NCBI RefSeq assembly: GCF_002078875.1
Contig: NC_034415.1
Coordinates: 17,823,975 to 17,887,974, forward strand
From: Numida meleagris
Taxonomy: Eukaryota; Chordata; Aves; Galliformes; Numididae
Direction of reading: 5' to 3'
DNA: 64,000 bases
The position numbers and the translations under genes were made by a program. Shown here piece after piece: positions 38,598 to 51,007 of this stretch. Numbering within the stretch: the stretch's first letter is position 1; every line of letters begins with the position of its first letter. The notes beneath the pieces were generated by a model. The model was given only the letters and a program-made list of their open reading frames with translations, was not told the DNA's origin and ran no database searches.

Positions 38598-39087
38598 CTA
38601 CAAGATCATCCAGTCCAACCATCCACCTACCACCAATAACCCCACTAAACTATGTCTCTCAACACTATATCTAAATGTTTCTTGAACATCTCCAGGGACN
38701 NNNNNNNNNNNNNNNNNNNNNNNNNNNNNNNNNNNNNNNNNNNNNNNNNNNNNNNNNNNNNNNNNNNNNNNNNNNNNNNNNNNNNNNNNNNNNNNNNNNN
38801 NNNNNNNNNNNNNNNNNNNNNNNNNNNNNNNNNNNNNNNNNNNNNNNNNNNNNNNNNNNCTCACTACAACCTCCCTTCAGGTAGTTATAGACAGCAATAA
38901 GGTCTCCCCTGAGCCTCCTCTTCTCCAGACTGAACAATCCCAGCTCCCTCAGCTGCTCCTCATAATGCCTGTGCTCCAGACCACTCACCAGCTTTGTTGC
39001 CCTCCTCTGAACACGCTCCAGCGCCTCACTGTCTTTCTTGCAGTGAGGGTCCCAAAACTGGACATAGTACTCAAGGTGCGGCCTCAC
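38598..39087 (-). pseudogene. CR1 ORF2 C-terminal fragment, broken by the gap
   Basis: The frame is open from the 5' truncation to the gap (through NYLKGGCSE). Beyond the gap the matching coding frame is S-L-E-M-F-K-K-H-L, but with 160 N the reading lands in another frame. If the gap were 161 bases, as in the sibling copy, the frame would be continuous across it. The apparent frameshift may therefore be a sizing artefact. Confidence 0.75.
38700..38859. other. Assembly gap (160 N)
   Basis: A run of 160 unknown bases inside a CR1 element. Aligning the flanks to the CR1 copy at the left edge places the gap over bases 417-577 of that copy (161 bases). It is therefore probably just the missing middle of this repeat. 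Confidence 0.98.
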
Positions 39088-40007
39088 CAGGGAATATCTT
39101 TTATTTTACATGCTGTATTAAATATTGTATATGAAGTTTTGTGTCTTGAGCCTTTTGTGATGGTTCAATATTTACATTTACTATGTTTAATAACTATGGA
39201 TATATATTGATACATTCTTACTATCTCAAGTACATTACAGTCTGATCATTAAAGCTAGCTAAAACTGAGGATAAATTATTCCTCAAATACTAGTAAAAAG
39301 ACAAGGAATGCTTTTTAAAAACTAGAATAGGAAAAATATTAATCTGCAACTGTTTATAGAAGTAAAGAGGATGTCTTCCAGCATTGGGATTCATTCCGCC
39401 TTAAAGACATGAATAATATTTCAAGGAAGGGGATTATTATCAAACTGAAGGTAATCAGCTGGCATGGGGAAAAACTTAAAGGGGAGTACGTGTGCTGAGA
39501 TCAACGTATTCTGTGTACTGTAAAAGGGACTGGTAGAAGCACAGCTGTAGGAAGATAACCTAGTGTCCCTGAGAATGAATGCCACATACTGCCAGGAGGT
39601 CAGGGCTCTGCTCTCAATCTAGAGTAAGAAATTTCAGCTACCTGTTGCAGCTTTGGCTTACCAAAGACAAATTTGAATGTTAAGAAATTTCTCACAATAT
39701 TGAGAGTATTTGACATAAAGTCTGGCAAGTTCTCTTCTACATCAGGTTAATTCTAATAACTGAGCCTATAAGCATGTGCCAGCCTTCACCACCACGCTGA
39801 ATCTCTGTTCTTCCTCTCACTTAGTACACTGCATTCAGTCTGATTTCTGTTTGTTAGACAAGTGTAATGTCTGGGTATGAAAATTACCCCTTTTCAGCTG
39901 AACTCCAGATTGCGGATTCCCACAGAGTACTTAACAGCGTGGGAGGCCAGAATTAACGAACGGTCAGACATTTACAAGCTGGTTTGAATCTTCCAACTTA
40001 AAAAAGC

Positions 40008-40028
40008 AAAGAAACAAACAAACAAAAA
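40008..40028 (+). repeat. (CAAA)n-like A-rich repeat
   Basis: A short AAAC/CAAA run ending in seven A residues. It is the same kind of microsatellite as at 2723-2742. Confidence 0.75.
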
Positions 40029-40176
40029 AATGCCAACCCAACAACAAAATCACACACACAGACACAAAATTTGCAAACATAATGAAAATGTAATTTAATT
40101 ATTTTCCTGTTAGTAAAGTTATGTTTTATGGAAAAGTTAGAAAATTGAATGTAACCAATGTCAGTATAGAGAAATA

Positions 40177-40204
40177 TAAAAAATAAAAAATAAAAAAAAA
40201 AGAA
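40177..40204 (+). repeat. A-rich tract, (TAAAAAA)-like
   Basis: Repeated short TAAAAAA units run into an A homopolymer. No retroposed gene is recognisable to its left. Confidence 0.75.
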
Positions 40205-43200
40205 GAAACTGGTGGAATAATTGAGAAATAATCTCATTCTTAAGAAAAAAACAAACCAAAAGAAACTTATAATCAGATTGTAATCCTTAAAAAGGCGAAT
40301 GGATCTAATTCCTTTTGAACCAGTCAGCTGTGTGTGTTGTTCTGCTCATTTTGTACTTTGTCCACTGCAAACTCTATGCCGCTTCCATGTGCTTAAGAAC
40401 CATCAAGGATAATTTGTCTGCAAATTGAGCCTTTTGTGTCTTTTTGTCTTACCTCGGAGCGTGGTGCTGAATGCAGTGAAGAAAAGGTGTTCGATTAGAA
40501 GTGCACTGTGGCAAATGGTAGCCATGCACTTCTGAGAAAGAGGTGAGCTCTGTGCTGAGTTCATGCAGTTACTCCAGTCTGTGAAGTGATACAAGCAAAA
40601 TCATAATTTCTCTCCTTGACATAGAATGGGCAAGAGTAATAGATTTAGAGGAAACTTCATATACTTCATATTCTTTCTTAACTAATAGCATGGCTTCCAA
40701 CAGACAGTGCAGCCAGTTTGCTGCCTTCTGGGGTTCCCCTTCTCCTTGCTGCATTTCCAAAAGCACTGTCCTGATGAAAACACAAAACATGTAACAGTTT
40801 ATGGCAAAGACACATTAAAGGAATTTACTGGTAGCTGCATCAGAAAACTGATAGGTGGGATGCAACAAACCAAGCTCAATCATTCAGTTGTATCACATCT
40901 GCAAGGAAGGAGAATGCAAATAGTGAGCTCTTATCTATCGCTTTTTTTACCACTGACTCACTAATTATGTTTTAATGACATTTTCTCAACAGAATCACCA
41001 AAAGAGATGGGGTTTTTACTGGTGGATTCGGAACATCTGTGTTTTTACCAACAAAATCTGACCATTAGGGAGCTACGGTTTCTTTGTAGTTACTAAGAAA
41101 ATAATGACAACTCAAGCCAACAATCAGTTAAATGAAGGAGATTGTTCCATCTCCTTCTTTTATGGGAAGAGAACAGGTGCTTAATAATTTACATAAAATA
41201 TGCAAAATCTAAAGCTTTTATGGTAACAAAACATTTAGCAAGAGACATGAATGAAGAGGTAAGTTAGCTGATGATGTTTTCTATTTCAACCAGTGCTTCT
41301 TTAGCACTACTTCTGTAGTTATACATCCGTGAGGGTTTCTGTTATATGTCCTATTTTCATGGATTCATAATTCAATCCTAAAAAAATCCGATTTGCATTT
41401 GGCAGGCAAAGATCTTAAACTGAGACTGGATTTTTTTTTTATTAGGTTATGGGAAAAAAAGTCAGTTTAATTGTCTCTATGTTATGAAAGTATAAAAATG
41501 GAATGTATTGTTTCAGACACTTAAACTGCTACAACTCAAAACGTCTTTGTTTTTTTAAGGGGAAACTTTACAAGACATTAGTCCGAATACTGAATTGGTG
41601 CATTTAGGAAACTAGGAAAAAGAAATGTAAAAACGCCTGATTTCTTACCTCTTTATAAGTACGTTTGATCTCTTGATACACTCCTTTTCTTGAGCCAAAC
41701 TTACTTCAAGAACCACCTTTTGTGTAAGACAGCTCCCAGTTTCATACATTTTATGTGATTCAGGTGAATGGCTTGTGTTTATTATATAGTATACATGAAA
41801 TTCATTGTCTACATTTCCACAGCTCTTCCACGTCCTTGAAGATCTTGGCAGATACACAGGTACTGAATGGAATGGTTGAAGTTATCGAGAAAAATTTTAG
41901 CAGATTGCACTATATATATTATATATAAAATGTTAGGGTCATACTAAAAGGAAAGAGATTTGTGAGTGAACTGGAAATGCAGACTCGTTTACTCACTAGC
42001 TTTCCTAAGAACTGTTGAGGTGACAGAGTTTGGAGGCGCTGTTCCTCTCCTCCTGCTAAACTTTCAGGGTACGTAGAAGGCATGTTTTTCTTTCACATTA
42101 AGTAAGCCAACTGCTTTTCATGTGTTTTGGTTTATTTCTAACTAATGGCATGCTTCCCTGCAGACAAATTGACATAATGCTGTGGAAAAAAAATTGTTCC
42201 TATCAATCTAATAACAAGTTCAATAGTAAAGAACACTTCCTCCCACACTAGATTCCTTCAGTAGGAAGGATCTATACCCTCTTCAGTTTATTCTGCAAAT
42301 TTCTGTTGGATCGTATTAAAAAAGAACTGAGATGTCAGGTCAGTCAGTATCCTTAACAGATTCAATTAACCAAACCTTTTCAGATTACGTGGGAACTTTC
42401 ACCTATGTAGATACAATGTGTATGTGTGAGGTTTTGCAAGCATGTAATTATACATGGTCTTCACAATATCTACTCATGCTGCCAGAATTTCCAAATGAGG
42501 ACAAAGTTGCACAAAGCATTTTGCAAATTTATTTTACAGTTCAATGAATAACTTATTTTATAGTTTGTGGCAGTAATTTCAATCTTTCCTATTGGTTCCT
42601 AGACCTTACTGTGAAATAAAACCAAGCGCAGATTGCAATTACCAGGAATATCACTATAAAAATTCTTGAGAAATCATGAAGTTCTGACCTTTGCCTCCTG
42701 TACTATTGTTCCCTCTATGCCTTTTGCATAAATGTTCATACAGCAAAGATGTAGAGATTCAATGAACCAGGAGTTTATGTATAAACATTTCTACTTGAAG
42801 GTCAGAGAGCAAGCCAGGCAAATCTAGCATTGATGTTGAGTTGAATGTTCACTGGAAATTTTTAAAAAAATTGCTGTTATCAAATGGTTGTTTCAGTAGT
42901 TCTGAAAAGAGCTTAACCTCCTCTTGCTAGAGGCTAAACAAGTCAGTAGGGAAGGCTGACAGTCCCATCAGATGACTGCCCAGTTTGGGCCACCTTCGTT
43001 AGGATGAATGAAGGGCATTTATGTTGATCTAAGCAAATCTATTAGAACTTACAATAGTATTCTGTAAGAAGGAGTGTTTCTGCTAAAATATGGAAATTTT
43101 CTGGAGTATAATTGAGTGTATGTGGAACAGGGGGTCTAAGAAACACAGAGCTTTTCTTCAGGTCCTAATAGCATTCTAGTGGAGATTTCTTTGATTCCCT

Positions 43201-44761
43201 GGCAGCATATAGCTGACTTAGCAAATCTGTAATTGCAGGCCCTGAAGGCAAACTGTACTTTTCAACTCTCTGTACTGGATATCTATGTGCATATATAATT
43301 CAGTGATTCCCTCAGGATTTTAAAAAAGGGTAAGAATAAATGTCATCTGAATACCAAAGGCAATAAAGAAATAGCTAGTTGGGTCCAGTGGCATTCAGTT
43401 CTCTCCATGCTCCCAACCCTCAATTTCATATATTTAAGCATATCTGAATGTTAATTCTTACTGCGTCCTGAAATGTATTGTTGTGAAAATGCCGTGTTAC
43501 TGCATAGGACTCCATAGGCAACTGGGAAAATGCATTTGTTGTTCCTCTTTAAAACTCATGAGGCAAGGATATTTTCACTGGCTGAAACACCATTGTAATC
43601 CTTCTCTTATCCACTTTTCTATAGTTTTCCTACTTAGCCTTATTTTTCTGTATTCTGCTCTTCTATTAGTTCTCTCCCAGTTCTCCTCGTGTTTTTCTCT
43701 TTTCATGTTTGATTCTTTTCTGTGTCCATTTGCCTTTCATTCTAGTGCTGCAAATATTCCCTGACAAACTGTCTTTGGTGTGAGAGGTAAGATCTTCATG
43801 GATTCCAGCAAAAAATTGCCCACTCTCTTTTGCAGAATAGAGATAATGTAAGGCCCTTCTGTGCTGGGAGTGATTTCAGTGGGAATTAAAGTTAAAATAC
43901 AGACATCTTATGCCCCAAAGTATATAAACAGATTAAATGTTTTAAGTAAATATTTGCTAAATATTGTAAAGAAGGAATACAGAAAAGAACTTTTGCACAG
44001 AACTTTTATCTCTGTGATGAAGATATGAACACTTGTGTAGCTTGTCCCAAGCACAGATTTGTAAAAGTAGCATGCCCTGTTGATTCCAGATACAGCACTT
44101 TCAATTCAGGAAAAAAAAAATCTTTTTAAGGGAATTATATAGATCTGTGTGTTTTAGGGACTTATTTTTCATTTCCCCTTGCTTGGAATACCAGCTGTCT
44201 TAGTTACAATGAGCCCACCAGGGCGGGTCTCAGAGGGAGCTGTAAAAAATGACATGCTAATCTGTACTTCTTTGGGCATAAACTTGTCATGGTTTTAAAG
44301 CCTGTTAGTTTGGGACATTCCAGGCCTGAAAGTGAGTGCTGGAAATTATTTTTTTTTTCACTGGTATAAGGTATCATTTGAAAAACTGTGGCTTATGAAA
44401 CTATGGACTTTGAGGTCATGTGGAAAAATCTGTGTTTGACAAGGATACTCATGTTTAAAAGACAGAGGTATATCCAGAGTAAATGAGAAAAATACTACTT
44501 TTGGGTAGCAAAAGATTAGTTTTAGAAAAGTAACAGCTACTAAAAGGTACTTGACTTGAAAATTACATCTTAGCAGAGAGTCATCTGATAATTGTAGGAA
44601 ACATTCCTAATATTAATGACTTAAAAATTCAAAAGTAAGCAAGAGAGATTGTTTAGTAGATAGAACACATTGGTCCTGGCATGGACAAAGACCTGCAACA
44701 TGATCTAGAAACAATCACTTCGCCATTTACCTTTCTCAGTCCTTTCTTTTCCAAGAAAGTT

Positions 44762-45268
44762 TATAGAATTGTAGAATCCTTAGAGTTGGAAGGGACTTTT
44801 AAAGGTTATCTAGTTCAGTTCCCCTGCAATGAACCGGGATGTGCACAACTAGATCAGGTTGCCTAGGGGGTCTGATCCAGCCTTACCTTGAAAGTCTCCA
44901 AGGTCAGGGTATCAACCACATCTCTAGGCAACCTGTTCCAGTGCCTCATCACCTTCACTGTAAAAGACTTTTTCCTTATATCTAACCTAAATCTACCCTC
45001 TTTAAGCTTGAAGCCATTTCCCCTTGTTCTGTCACCACAGACCCTGCTAAAGAGTCTGTCCCCTTCTTTCCTGTAGCTCCCCTTTAGATATTGAAAGGCT
45101 GCTATCAGGTCACCTCGCAGCCTTCTCTTCTCCAGGCTGAACAGCCCCAGCTCTCTCAGCCTGTCCTCGTGGGAGAGGTGTTGCATCCCTTGGATCATTT
45201 TTGTGGCCCTCCTCTGGACACGCTTCAACAGGTGCATGTCTCTCCTGTACTGAAGACTCCACATCTGG
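44762..45268 (-). mobile_element. CR1 LINE, minus strand, 5'-truncated
   Basis: The inverted tail (ATAGAATTGTAGAATCC) begins at 44763, followed by the reverse complement of the CR1 3' UTR, including the ACTTTTAAAGG core. ORF2 sequence then continues to about 45268, where similarity stops after words corresponding to QMWSLQYRRDM. This copy belongs to a different CR1 subfamily from those at 1-725 and 38561-39093. Its product has [18 protein letters not shown] where they have [17 protein letters not shown]. It resembles the copy at 53556-54235. Confidence 0.95.
44863..45268 (-). pseudogene. CR1 ORF2 C-terminal fragment, nearly intact frame
   Basis: About 135 codons of CR1 ORF2 are open without frameshift: [17 protein letters not shown], then [20 protein letters not shown], then [20 protein letters not shown], then RHWNRLPRDVVDTLTLETFK. 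A premature stop comes a few codons before the usual end, after VRLDQTP. The frame continues upstream of the CR1 homology to 45378 by chance. The catalytic reverse-transcriptase domain is absent because of 5' truncation. Confidence 0.85.
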
Positions 45269-45958
45269 ATGCGCCTGATACCATACATGTCCATCCCGTA
45301 GGAAAGTTGGTGAAAATGCAGTATCTGGAGACTATTTAACATTCTGTATAGTCTGAGGAATGAAGAAAACAAGAGCAACTTAACATGAATGTTCTGTTAT
45401 ACGCATGTAGCTAAAATCACTTAACATGACTGAAAATGCTCTTTACCACGGCTCAAATAATGGTAATATAGATGGACAGTCTTTAGTAATCGGAACTGCG
45501 AAGGCCATAAATATTGATATGATTACCCATATTGTGTGTACTGAGTGCAAAGAAGTGTAATGGATTTATTTTGATTCAGAAGTTAACTGGACTTTAGTTG
45601 TCAGTGGTTCAGCTTTTTAATACCTTCCTTGCTGAGGTTACTTACCTTAAAAAAAACACTGATACCTCTTGTTCAGTCTCATGTGTACTTGCTCATGTAC
45701 TATGTACCTGTCAGCAGATAACCAGCAGTTACAGAAGAGTTTCTGAACAAATGAATAAAAAATATCCTGCTGTTCTGAGCTACATAGTCACTTCGGCAAG
45801 TAACCTCTGTGAACTCACTTCTAGAGGGGTATATATTGAGAGTTGCATAATTTCCCCAGGTTTAGATAATTTTCAGGCCATTTTATGATAAGCAAAAAAT
45901 AAGACATAAAGATTAAATGTATCCTGAAAGGTAATTTTTGGGTAAACAATGAACATTA

Positions 45959-45986
45959 GGACATCTTTGTTTGGACATCTTTGTTA
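45959..45986. repeat. 14-bp tandem duplication
   Basis: GGACATCTTTGTT plus one base occurs twice head to tail (45959-45972 and 45973-45986), differing only in the last base. Confidence 0.9.
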
Positions 45987-46168
45987 TGTCTTACAGATAC
46001 CTAATCGTTACAGTACCATACCAAAAAGTCAATTCTATTTTATATTTTCACTTTATGAAACATAGTTAGTATGATCTGCATTAAACAGCAATATAGGATC
46101 TGATCTAAGGATGGTATCATCCTTAGAATACAGCCCTGGCCAAGAGCAGAAACAGGGTAAAGTTAGAA

Positions 46169-46194
46169 AATTTGTCATAGGCCAATTTGTCATA
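46169..46194. repeat. Period-15 direct repeat
   Basis: AATTTGTCATA occurs at 46169-46179 and again at 46184-46194, with a four-base spacer. Confidence 0.8.
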
Positions 46195-47991
46195 TAGATC
46201 TCATCTGAATTTCTAATAATTATTTTTTATTTCATAATGTTTATTCATTAACACTAATTCTATATTCTTTTGTGTTACTATCTGTTACTCTGTTTGTTGC
46301 TGGTATGCTATATTACCTACCAAACATTTACTTCAAATCTGTTTCCATGCTCCTGGGCTACTGATGTATTTTCTTTGATCTTTTTTTTCCTGCCATACAA
46401 TGTTCATGTCTGTGTGAAGTCACGCAGAAATTGCACAAATAGGAATCTTCATCCCCTCAAAAATCATTAGATTTTGTATGCCTTCGTGGTATTTAATTAT
46501 GAGAAATATTTGTGGAGAAAACTTGCTTTCAACATAACTAAAAAAGACTTATCCAAGTTAAACTTGATGTTTGTCCTCAGAAATGGTGATGTGTCTTTCC
46601 AAATGCTCATATTTATTACTATGGAAACCCTCCTTTCTGACAGTATTTACAGCAAGTGAGAAGAGCGTGTATTCACTTTAGTACAGCTACATTCTCTACA
46701 TAGTCCATACTGCTACTGTAAGACAGTCAGATCAAAACCTGTGAGACTTTGGAAGCTCAAGGCTGCAATTTTTCAGCAGATATATAAGCAAGTGGAGGCG
46801 GCATGTGGGAACAAACAAGACTAGTCATCCAATCTACTCCTCCACGCATAGTATTATTAAATGGAGTTGTGTGAATAATTGATTTTTTCACTTTGCTGGC
46901 CAAATTGAACATTTAAACAAAATATTTTCCCTGATTTCTCTTTGAAATAAAAAGAGGATAAAATATCTTGAATGCCATATCTTGTTTAATTTGCATTTTT
47001 TTAGTAAAAAATGTATATTTTGAAACAAAACATAAATGCTTCACTAATTACTGTTTTTTAGATGAAAATATTAACTGAATTTGACATAGGGACTTAGATA
47101 TTTTGGGCTAAGAAAAATATGCATTATTCAATGAATAAAACCATTGATCAACTACTCCCTGCTCTAACACAAAATATGAAGCCCTCTAATTGCTTTCTTC
47201 CTCCAGTTATACACAGGAAAAAAGTGTTAATGAAGATGTTCGATATGGTGGGAACATAAACTTCATCACTTTAATGTGCTGTATTTTACATTTACAATTC
47301 ACTGCTGTTGCTAAGCAGATGTAATTTGTCAGTAAAAAGTAGTTATTATGATTATAGTATTAAGAACTTGTCTTTGACCTTGTGTGTAGACAGTCAGTTT
47401 TTCACACCTGTAGGTTCACACCTTTATTTATGAAAGTTACTAGTTGAACTCTGTAAGAGGTTAGATTCACATAAAATGACTATCCATTCTCTAAGCAAGT
47501 CTAATCAGATTAAAATCCCTATGAACTTTAAACAATTGTACACGCAGTGTTGTATCTTTAATTTTTCCCCACAGAAATGTTTTCTATCCAGTTTTATTTC
47601 AGATGGAGAGCTGATGAGAGCAAACATTTGTGGCTGCCCACTGCAGTACAGAAATAGGGTACAGGTATAAAAATATATGCATCAGCTGATCTACCACAAT
47701 ACTTTAGAAAACATTGTTACTTACAGTCAGGTGTCAAAACCATTTTGGAATCACTTTATATATCCTACCCTAGATTTCAGATTGATTGTCAATGTTGCTG
47801 TTATTTTTGCTGTTTGTGTTGTTACTCTGTGAGGCCCTGAAGGCCACAGATAATCATGTAGAGTTAGATTCTGTACAAATGGATGTCTCTGCCTGAAATG
47901 CTCATAGTCTGAAGAATCTCATGGTATAAAGTAGGATAAGGTTTAAGAAGCTAGATTGGATACAGAATTTTAAATGTTGCAGTAGATGCAC

Positions 47992-48006
47992 ATATATATA
48001 TATATG
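47992..48006. repeat. (TA)n microsatellite
   Basis: About seven TA units flanked by CA and TG, giving a short palindromic AT tract. Confidence 0.85.
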
Positions 48007-48512
48007 TATTTCTTACGGGTAATATGTTTCTTTGGTAAAGAACTTCAACTTTAGTATTAGCTAACAGAAATGATTATAGATACCATTGCACACAATTCAG
48101 TCCTTTCAGTCTTATTATTTTAGGAGCAGCAAATAAATCCATCACAATCTAATTGGCCAGAAGAAAATCTTAAGTTGTAACACAGTGCTAAACCCTTCCA
48201 TTCTGGTAATAATTCTCATCACAATGCTTCTGGGTTTTCTTTGGTTCAGGAATAGTGTTTAAGGTTAAAATGGCAATCTAATCATTTTAATCAATTTTAA
48301 TGTAGATATGCTTTTGAAAAATTATTTTCTTTTTAAAACCTATTGGTTTATAGTTGGGATTGGGTTTAGTCTTGTATTTTGGTTTCTTTTTGTAACTTCC
48401 ATGGAAACCTCTGAATGCCATAGGTTCCTAGTGTCTCTGGAATGCGGCTCTGTTATTATGTATGGATGTATTTGGAAATAAATAGTGCCTGCTTAAAACA
48501 TTATTATAGTTA

Positions 48513-48527
48513 AACAAACAAACAAAA
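48513..48527 (+). repeat. (CAAA)n simple repeat
   Basis: Three AAAC units followed by AAA, in an AT-rich context. Confidence 0.75.
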
Positions 48528-50672
48528 TATATTTTCAAAGGGCTTTCAATTCTGGCTAAGATGTCTTTGTAAATTGTTGAAGAAATCCATACCTTTGTCC
48601 AAATTAGTAAATATGTTCCTGCTCAATAATTTTTCCTGGAATGTGATTTGGTTTGCAAGTTTCAACAACGCTAAAGAGTCAGGCTGTCTATCACTACTTA
48701 AACCAATACATGTCCCCTGGACAGCTGTCCTTGTGTGGACTGGGCGCTCAGGGGTGACCCATCCCACAGCTGCAGTGAAGGAGAAAAATTTACAGGGCAG
48801 CAAGAGGCTGGCTTTAGCCTTTACAGAGAAGCATGTAACAGATTTATGAAAGTCTGTAAGTATACATTTCATGCAGAAATTTAGTAGTTAAAGCAACCTT
48901 TAAATTGGAGAATAAACCATGGAAAAATAAGAAATCAGAAAATAAATATTTCAGAAAAAAATTCACTATGTCATTCAACATGTTTGCTTGTGTTAACAGT
49001 ACGGTCTGGTTGGATAACTTGCTAACAGGTCATCTTTTGTATGTAAGTTCTTGAAGGTGTTTAAAGTATGTGGAGAACCGTAATCACCAAGAGAGTTTAA
49101 GGAGACCAGATCTGAGAAGCACAGTGAGCTTGTCCGCAAGCTAAGATTCTGTCATTTTGACTTTTTTCATTAGTAATTGCTTACCTGATTAAATCACTAA
49201 CTCACAGATTACAAGTTAGAAATTATTTTAATTTCAGCATGCTGATTTGAAAGCTTCATCTATCTAAAATGGGACAGAAAGTATTTCTTAGAATTATTAA
49301 GGCTGACTACTTGAAATAATGCGTAGGTATATTTTATAATATCATTTTCAAACAGCTTTATTTAAAATGGATCTATGTTGGTTTATGGAAAGTGAGAAGC
49401 TGGATTCCTGTCTTTTATCCATCTTTTTAGAGACCACTTAAATAAACAATTAGCTGCTTTCTCATTATAGTATTATGCTACCATTATAATAGTTATGGTT
49501 GACAAGGCACTTCCATTATTGGTTTCTATTTTCAGCTGCCACTAACTATCTGAAACAATTATTTTTTTTATCTGAAATTTCTCATGCTTTTTCCTAATCT
49601 CAGAGGTAAATTATTTTGTAAAGTTTGTAAAATTACTTTTGGCTTTTTTTCTGAAATATCTAAGCATGAAAAATTGGTATGTTTCACCATTTATTGTATT
49701 TGTTATTTATATCATCAGTTCTCCTGGACAGGGATTTGGTTTTATGTTTAGTGTATTTTATTACAATAAAATCCAGACTGCAGTTATTATACTATATAAA
49801 TAAAAGCTAGCTTAATTTTTCAAAAGCTTTCTTTAATGATTTGGTAAATCAAGCATATTTCTGTTTTAAACTTCAGGACATGGATTTTGATAAGTGTTAG
49901 TTTATTTACAACATTGTATGTTATAAGCAATTGAGAATGATGCCCTGGATTCTCAGCTGTAATGTTCTTCATGAAACTCAGTGTGGAATAATAGTTGCCC
50001 TACACTTAGGCACTTGTATTTATTCTTCCTGAGTTAAAATGGTTGTCATGTATTCAACTACCTGCCATTTCTGGTGCTAACTGTGGATTCATAGTGTGAA
50101 TGAACCACTTTGCAAGCAGTGCTCTTGGAGTTCCAAGGGCTGGCCTAAAGTGTACATTTGAACTTTCCTGGATTTGTAGCAGCTGAAAGTCTTGTCTTGT
50201 GCATATCTACCAGCGCTCACTCAGAAATTTCACACATTCCCCTGCATTCTTTTTCATTCAGCACTGGGCCAGTTATTGCAGAAAGAAACCCCTCATGCTC
50301 CTCCTGAACAGTTCACTTTTTCCAGCCATAGTTTCACCTGCAAACTATTGCTCACTTCTTAATACCTCTACAGATAAACTTTCTATCAGTCATTTCCAAC
50401 ACTATGATTCTTGCATCACTCTCAACTTTTTTTCTGTCTTCTTTGAACTGTGGGAAATGGAACTCAAGACTTTCCAATCCACTTCCTTCCCCATCCTCAT
50501 TTTGTTCACTTTTTTTCTGAACTTCATTAAGAGCATCTTAATTAATGCTCTTTCTTTTTCTCATGGTTCTTACAATCTAATCCCTCTGGTACTGCTAAGA
50601 GACTGTTAGATTGTAATCTAATTCTTGTGTATGGCCAGAAGAAAGAAATGTTCTTCTGCCAAAGTTACCTGC

Positions 50673-50732
50673 TTCTCATTCAAGACGAGGAATAGAGAGG
50701 ATTCAAGTGAATTCTCATTCAAGATGAGGAAT
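50673..50732. repeat. 39-bp-period duplication
   Basis: The 21-base word beginning TTCTCATTCAAGA and ending GAGGAAT occurs at 50673-50693 and 50712-50732 with one difference (C versus T). The spacing is 39 bases, which suggests a diverged tandem duplication whose right end has decayed. Confidence 0.85.
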
Positions 50733-51007
50733 GAGATGAGAAATATACTTGTTTTCTAGAAATCTATCATTAGTCTCCTAATAATTATGTGCTCTTTCCT
50801 CCAATAGGGAAAGTCAAAATCTGCATATGGAAAGGTAGACTGTGTTTCTCCATTGAGTACATCCATATCTTACAGGCCTTCTTTACCTTTTCCTTGTTTT
50901 AATTCTCTTTTCTATGGAGCTACACTGACTTGATACACATCTACACATGATCCTATACTAACTTGTTAAACCACTAGCCAGTTTCAAGCACTTTTAAGGG
51001 TCCTTCT

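Larger units (their letters stand above)
38561..39093 (-). mobile_element. CR1 LINE, minus strand, interrupted by assembly gap
   Basis: The plus strand begins with the inverted tail CATAGAAT-CATAGAAT (38563-38578), then the reverse complement of the CR1 3' UTR and ORF2 end, a run of N at 38700-38859, and further ORF2 sequence up to the 5' truncation near 39093. The translated minus strand reads [23 protein letters not shown] and [16 protein letters not shown]. Over about 120 bases left of the gap it differs from the copy at 1-725 at about nine positions by eye, mostly transitions, so both belong to one subfamily. The 5' truncation corresponds to about base 186 of that copy. Confidence 0.95.
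39094..44761. other. AT-rich non-coding stretch, no gene recognised
   Basis: There are 5.7 kb without a recognisable gene or transposon. Frames are 93 codons or fewer. The one at 43483-43764 follows a pyrimidine-rich strand, and its serine/leucine/phenylalanine-rich content reflects composition. An A-rich tract near 40177-40204 and a (CAAA)-like run near 40008-40028 are simple repeats. Confidence 0.6.
45269..51007. other. AT-rich non-coding stretch, no gene recognised
   Basis: No recognisable gene or mobile element in 5.7 kb. The longest frame, 136 codons at 50199-50609, lies on a pyrimidine-rich strand and is Ser/Leu/Phe-rich, so it is probably compositional. Opposing frames at 48546-48872 (minus, 108 codons) and 48574-48849 (plus, 91) overlap and show no domain. 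Small tandem duplications at 45959-45986, 46169-46194 and 50673-50732 and a (TA)n at 47992-48006 are listed. Confidence 0.6.

Noticed and set aside
38598..38900. Plus- and minus-strand ORFs running through the N gap
   Set aside because: They consist mainly of unknown residues; only the CR1 frame on the minus strand has meaning.
48546..48872. Overlapping frames on both strands (108 and 91 codons)
   Set aside because: Two opposing frames over the same bases without a domain or splice context; a small GC-richer patch explains the lack of stops.
50199..50609. 136-codon plus-strand frame with hydrophobic runs
   Set aside because: The hydrophobic stretches come from T-rich codons in pyrimidine-skewed DNA, and no protein family is recognisable.
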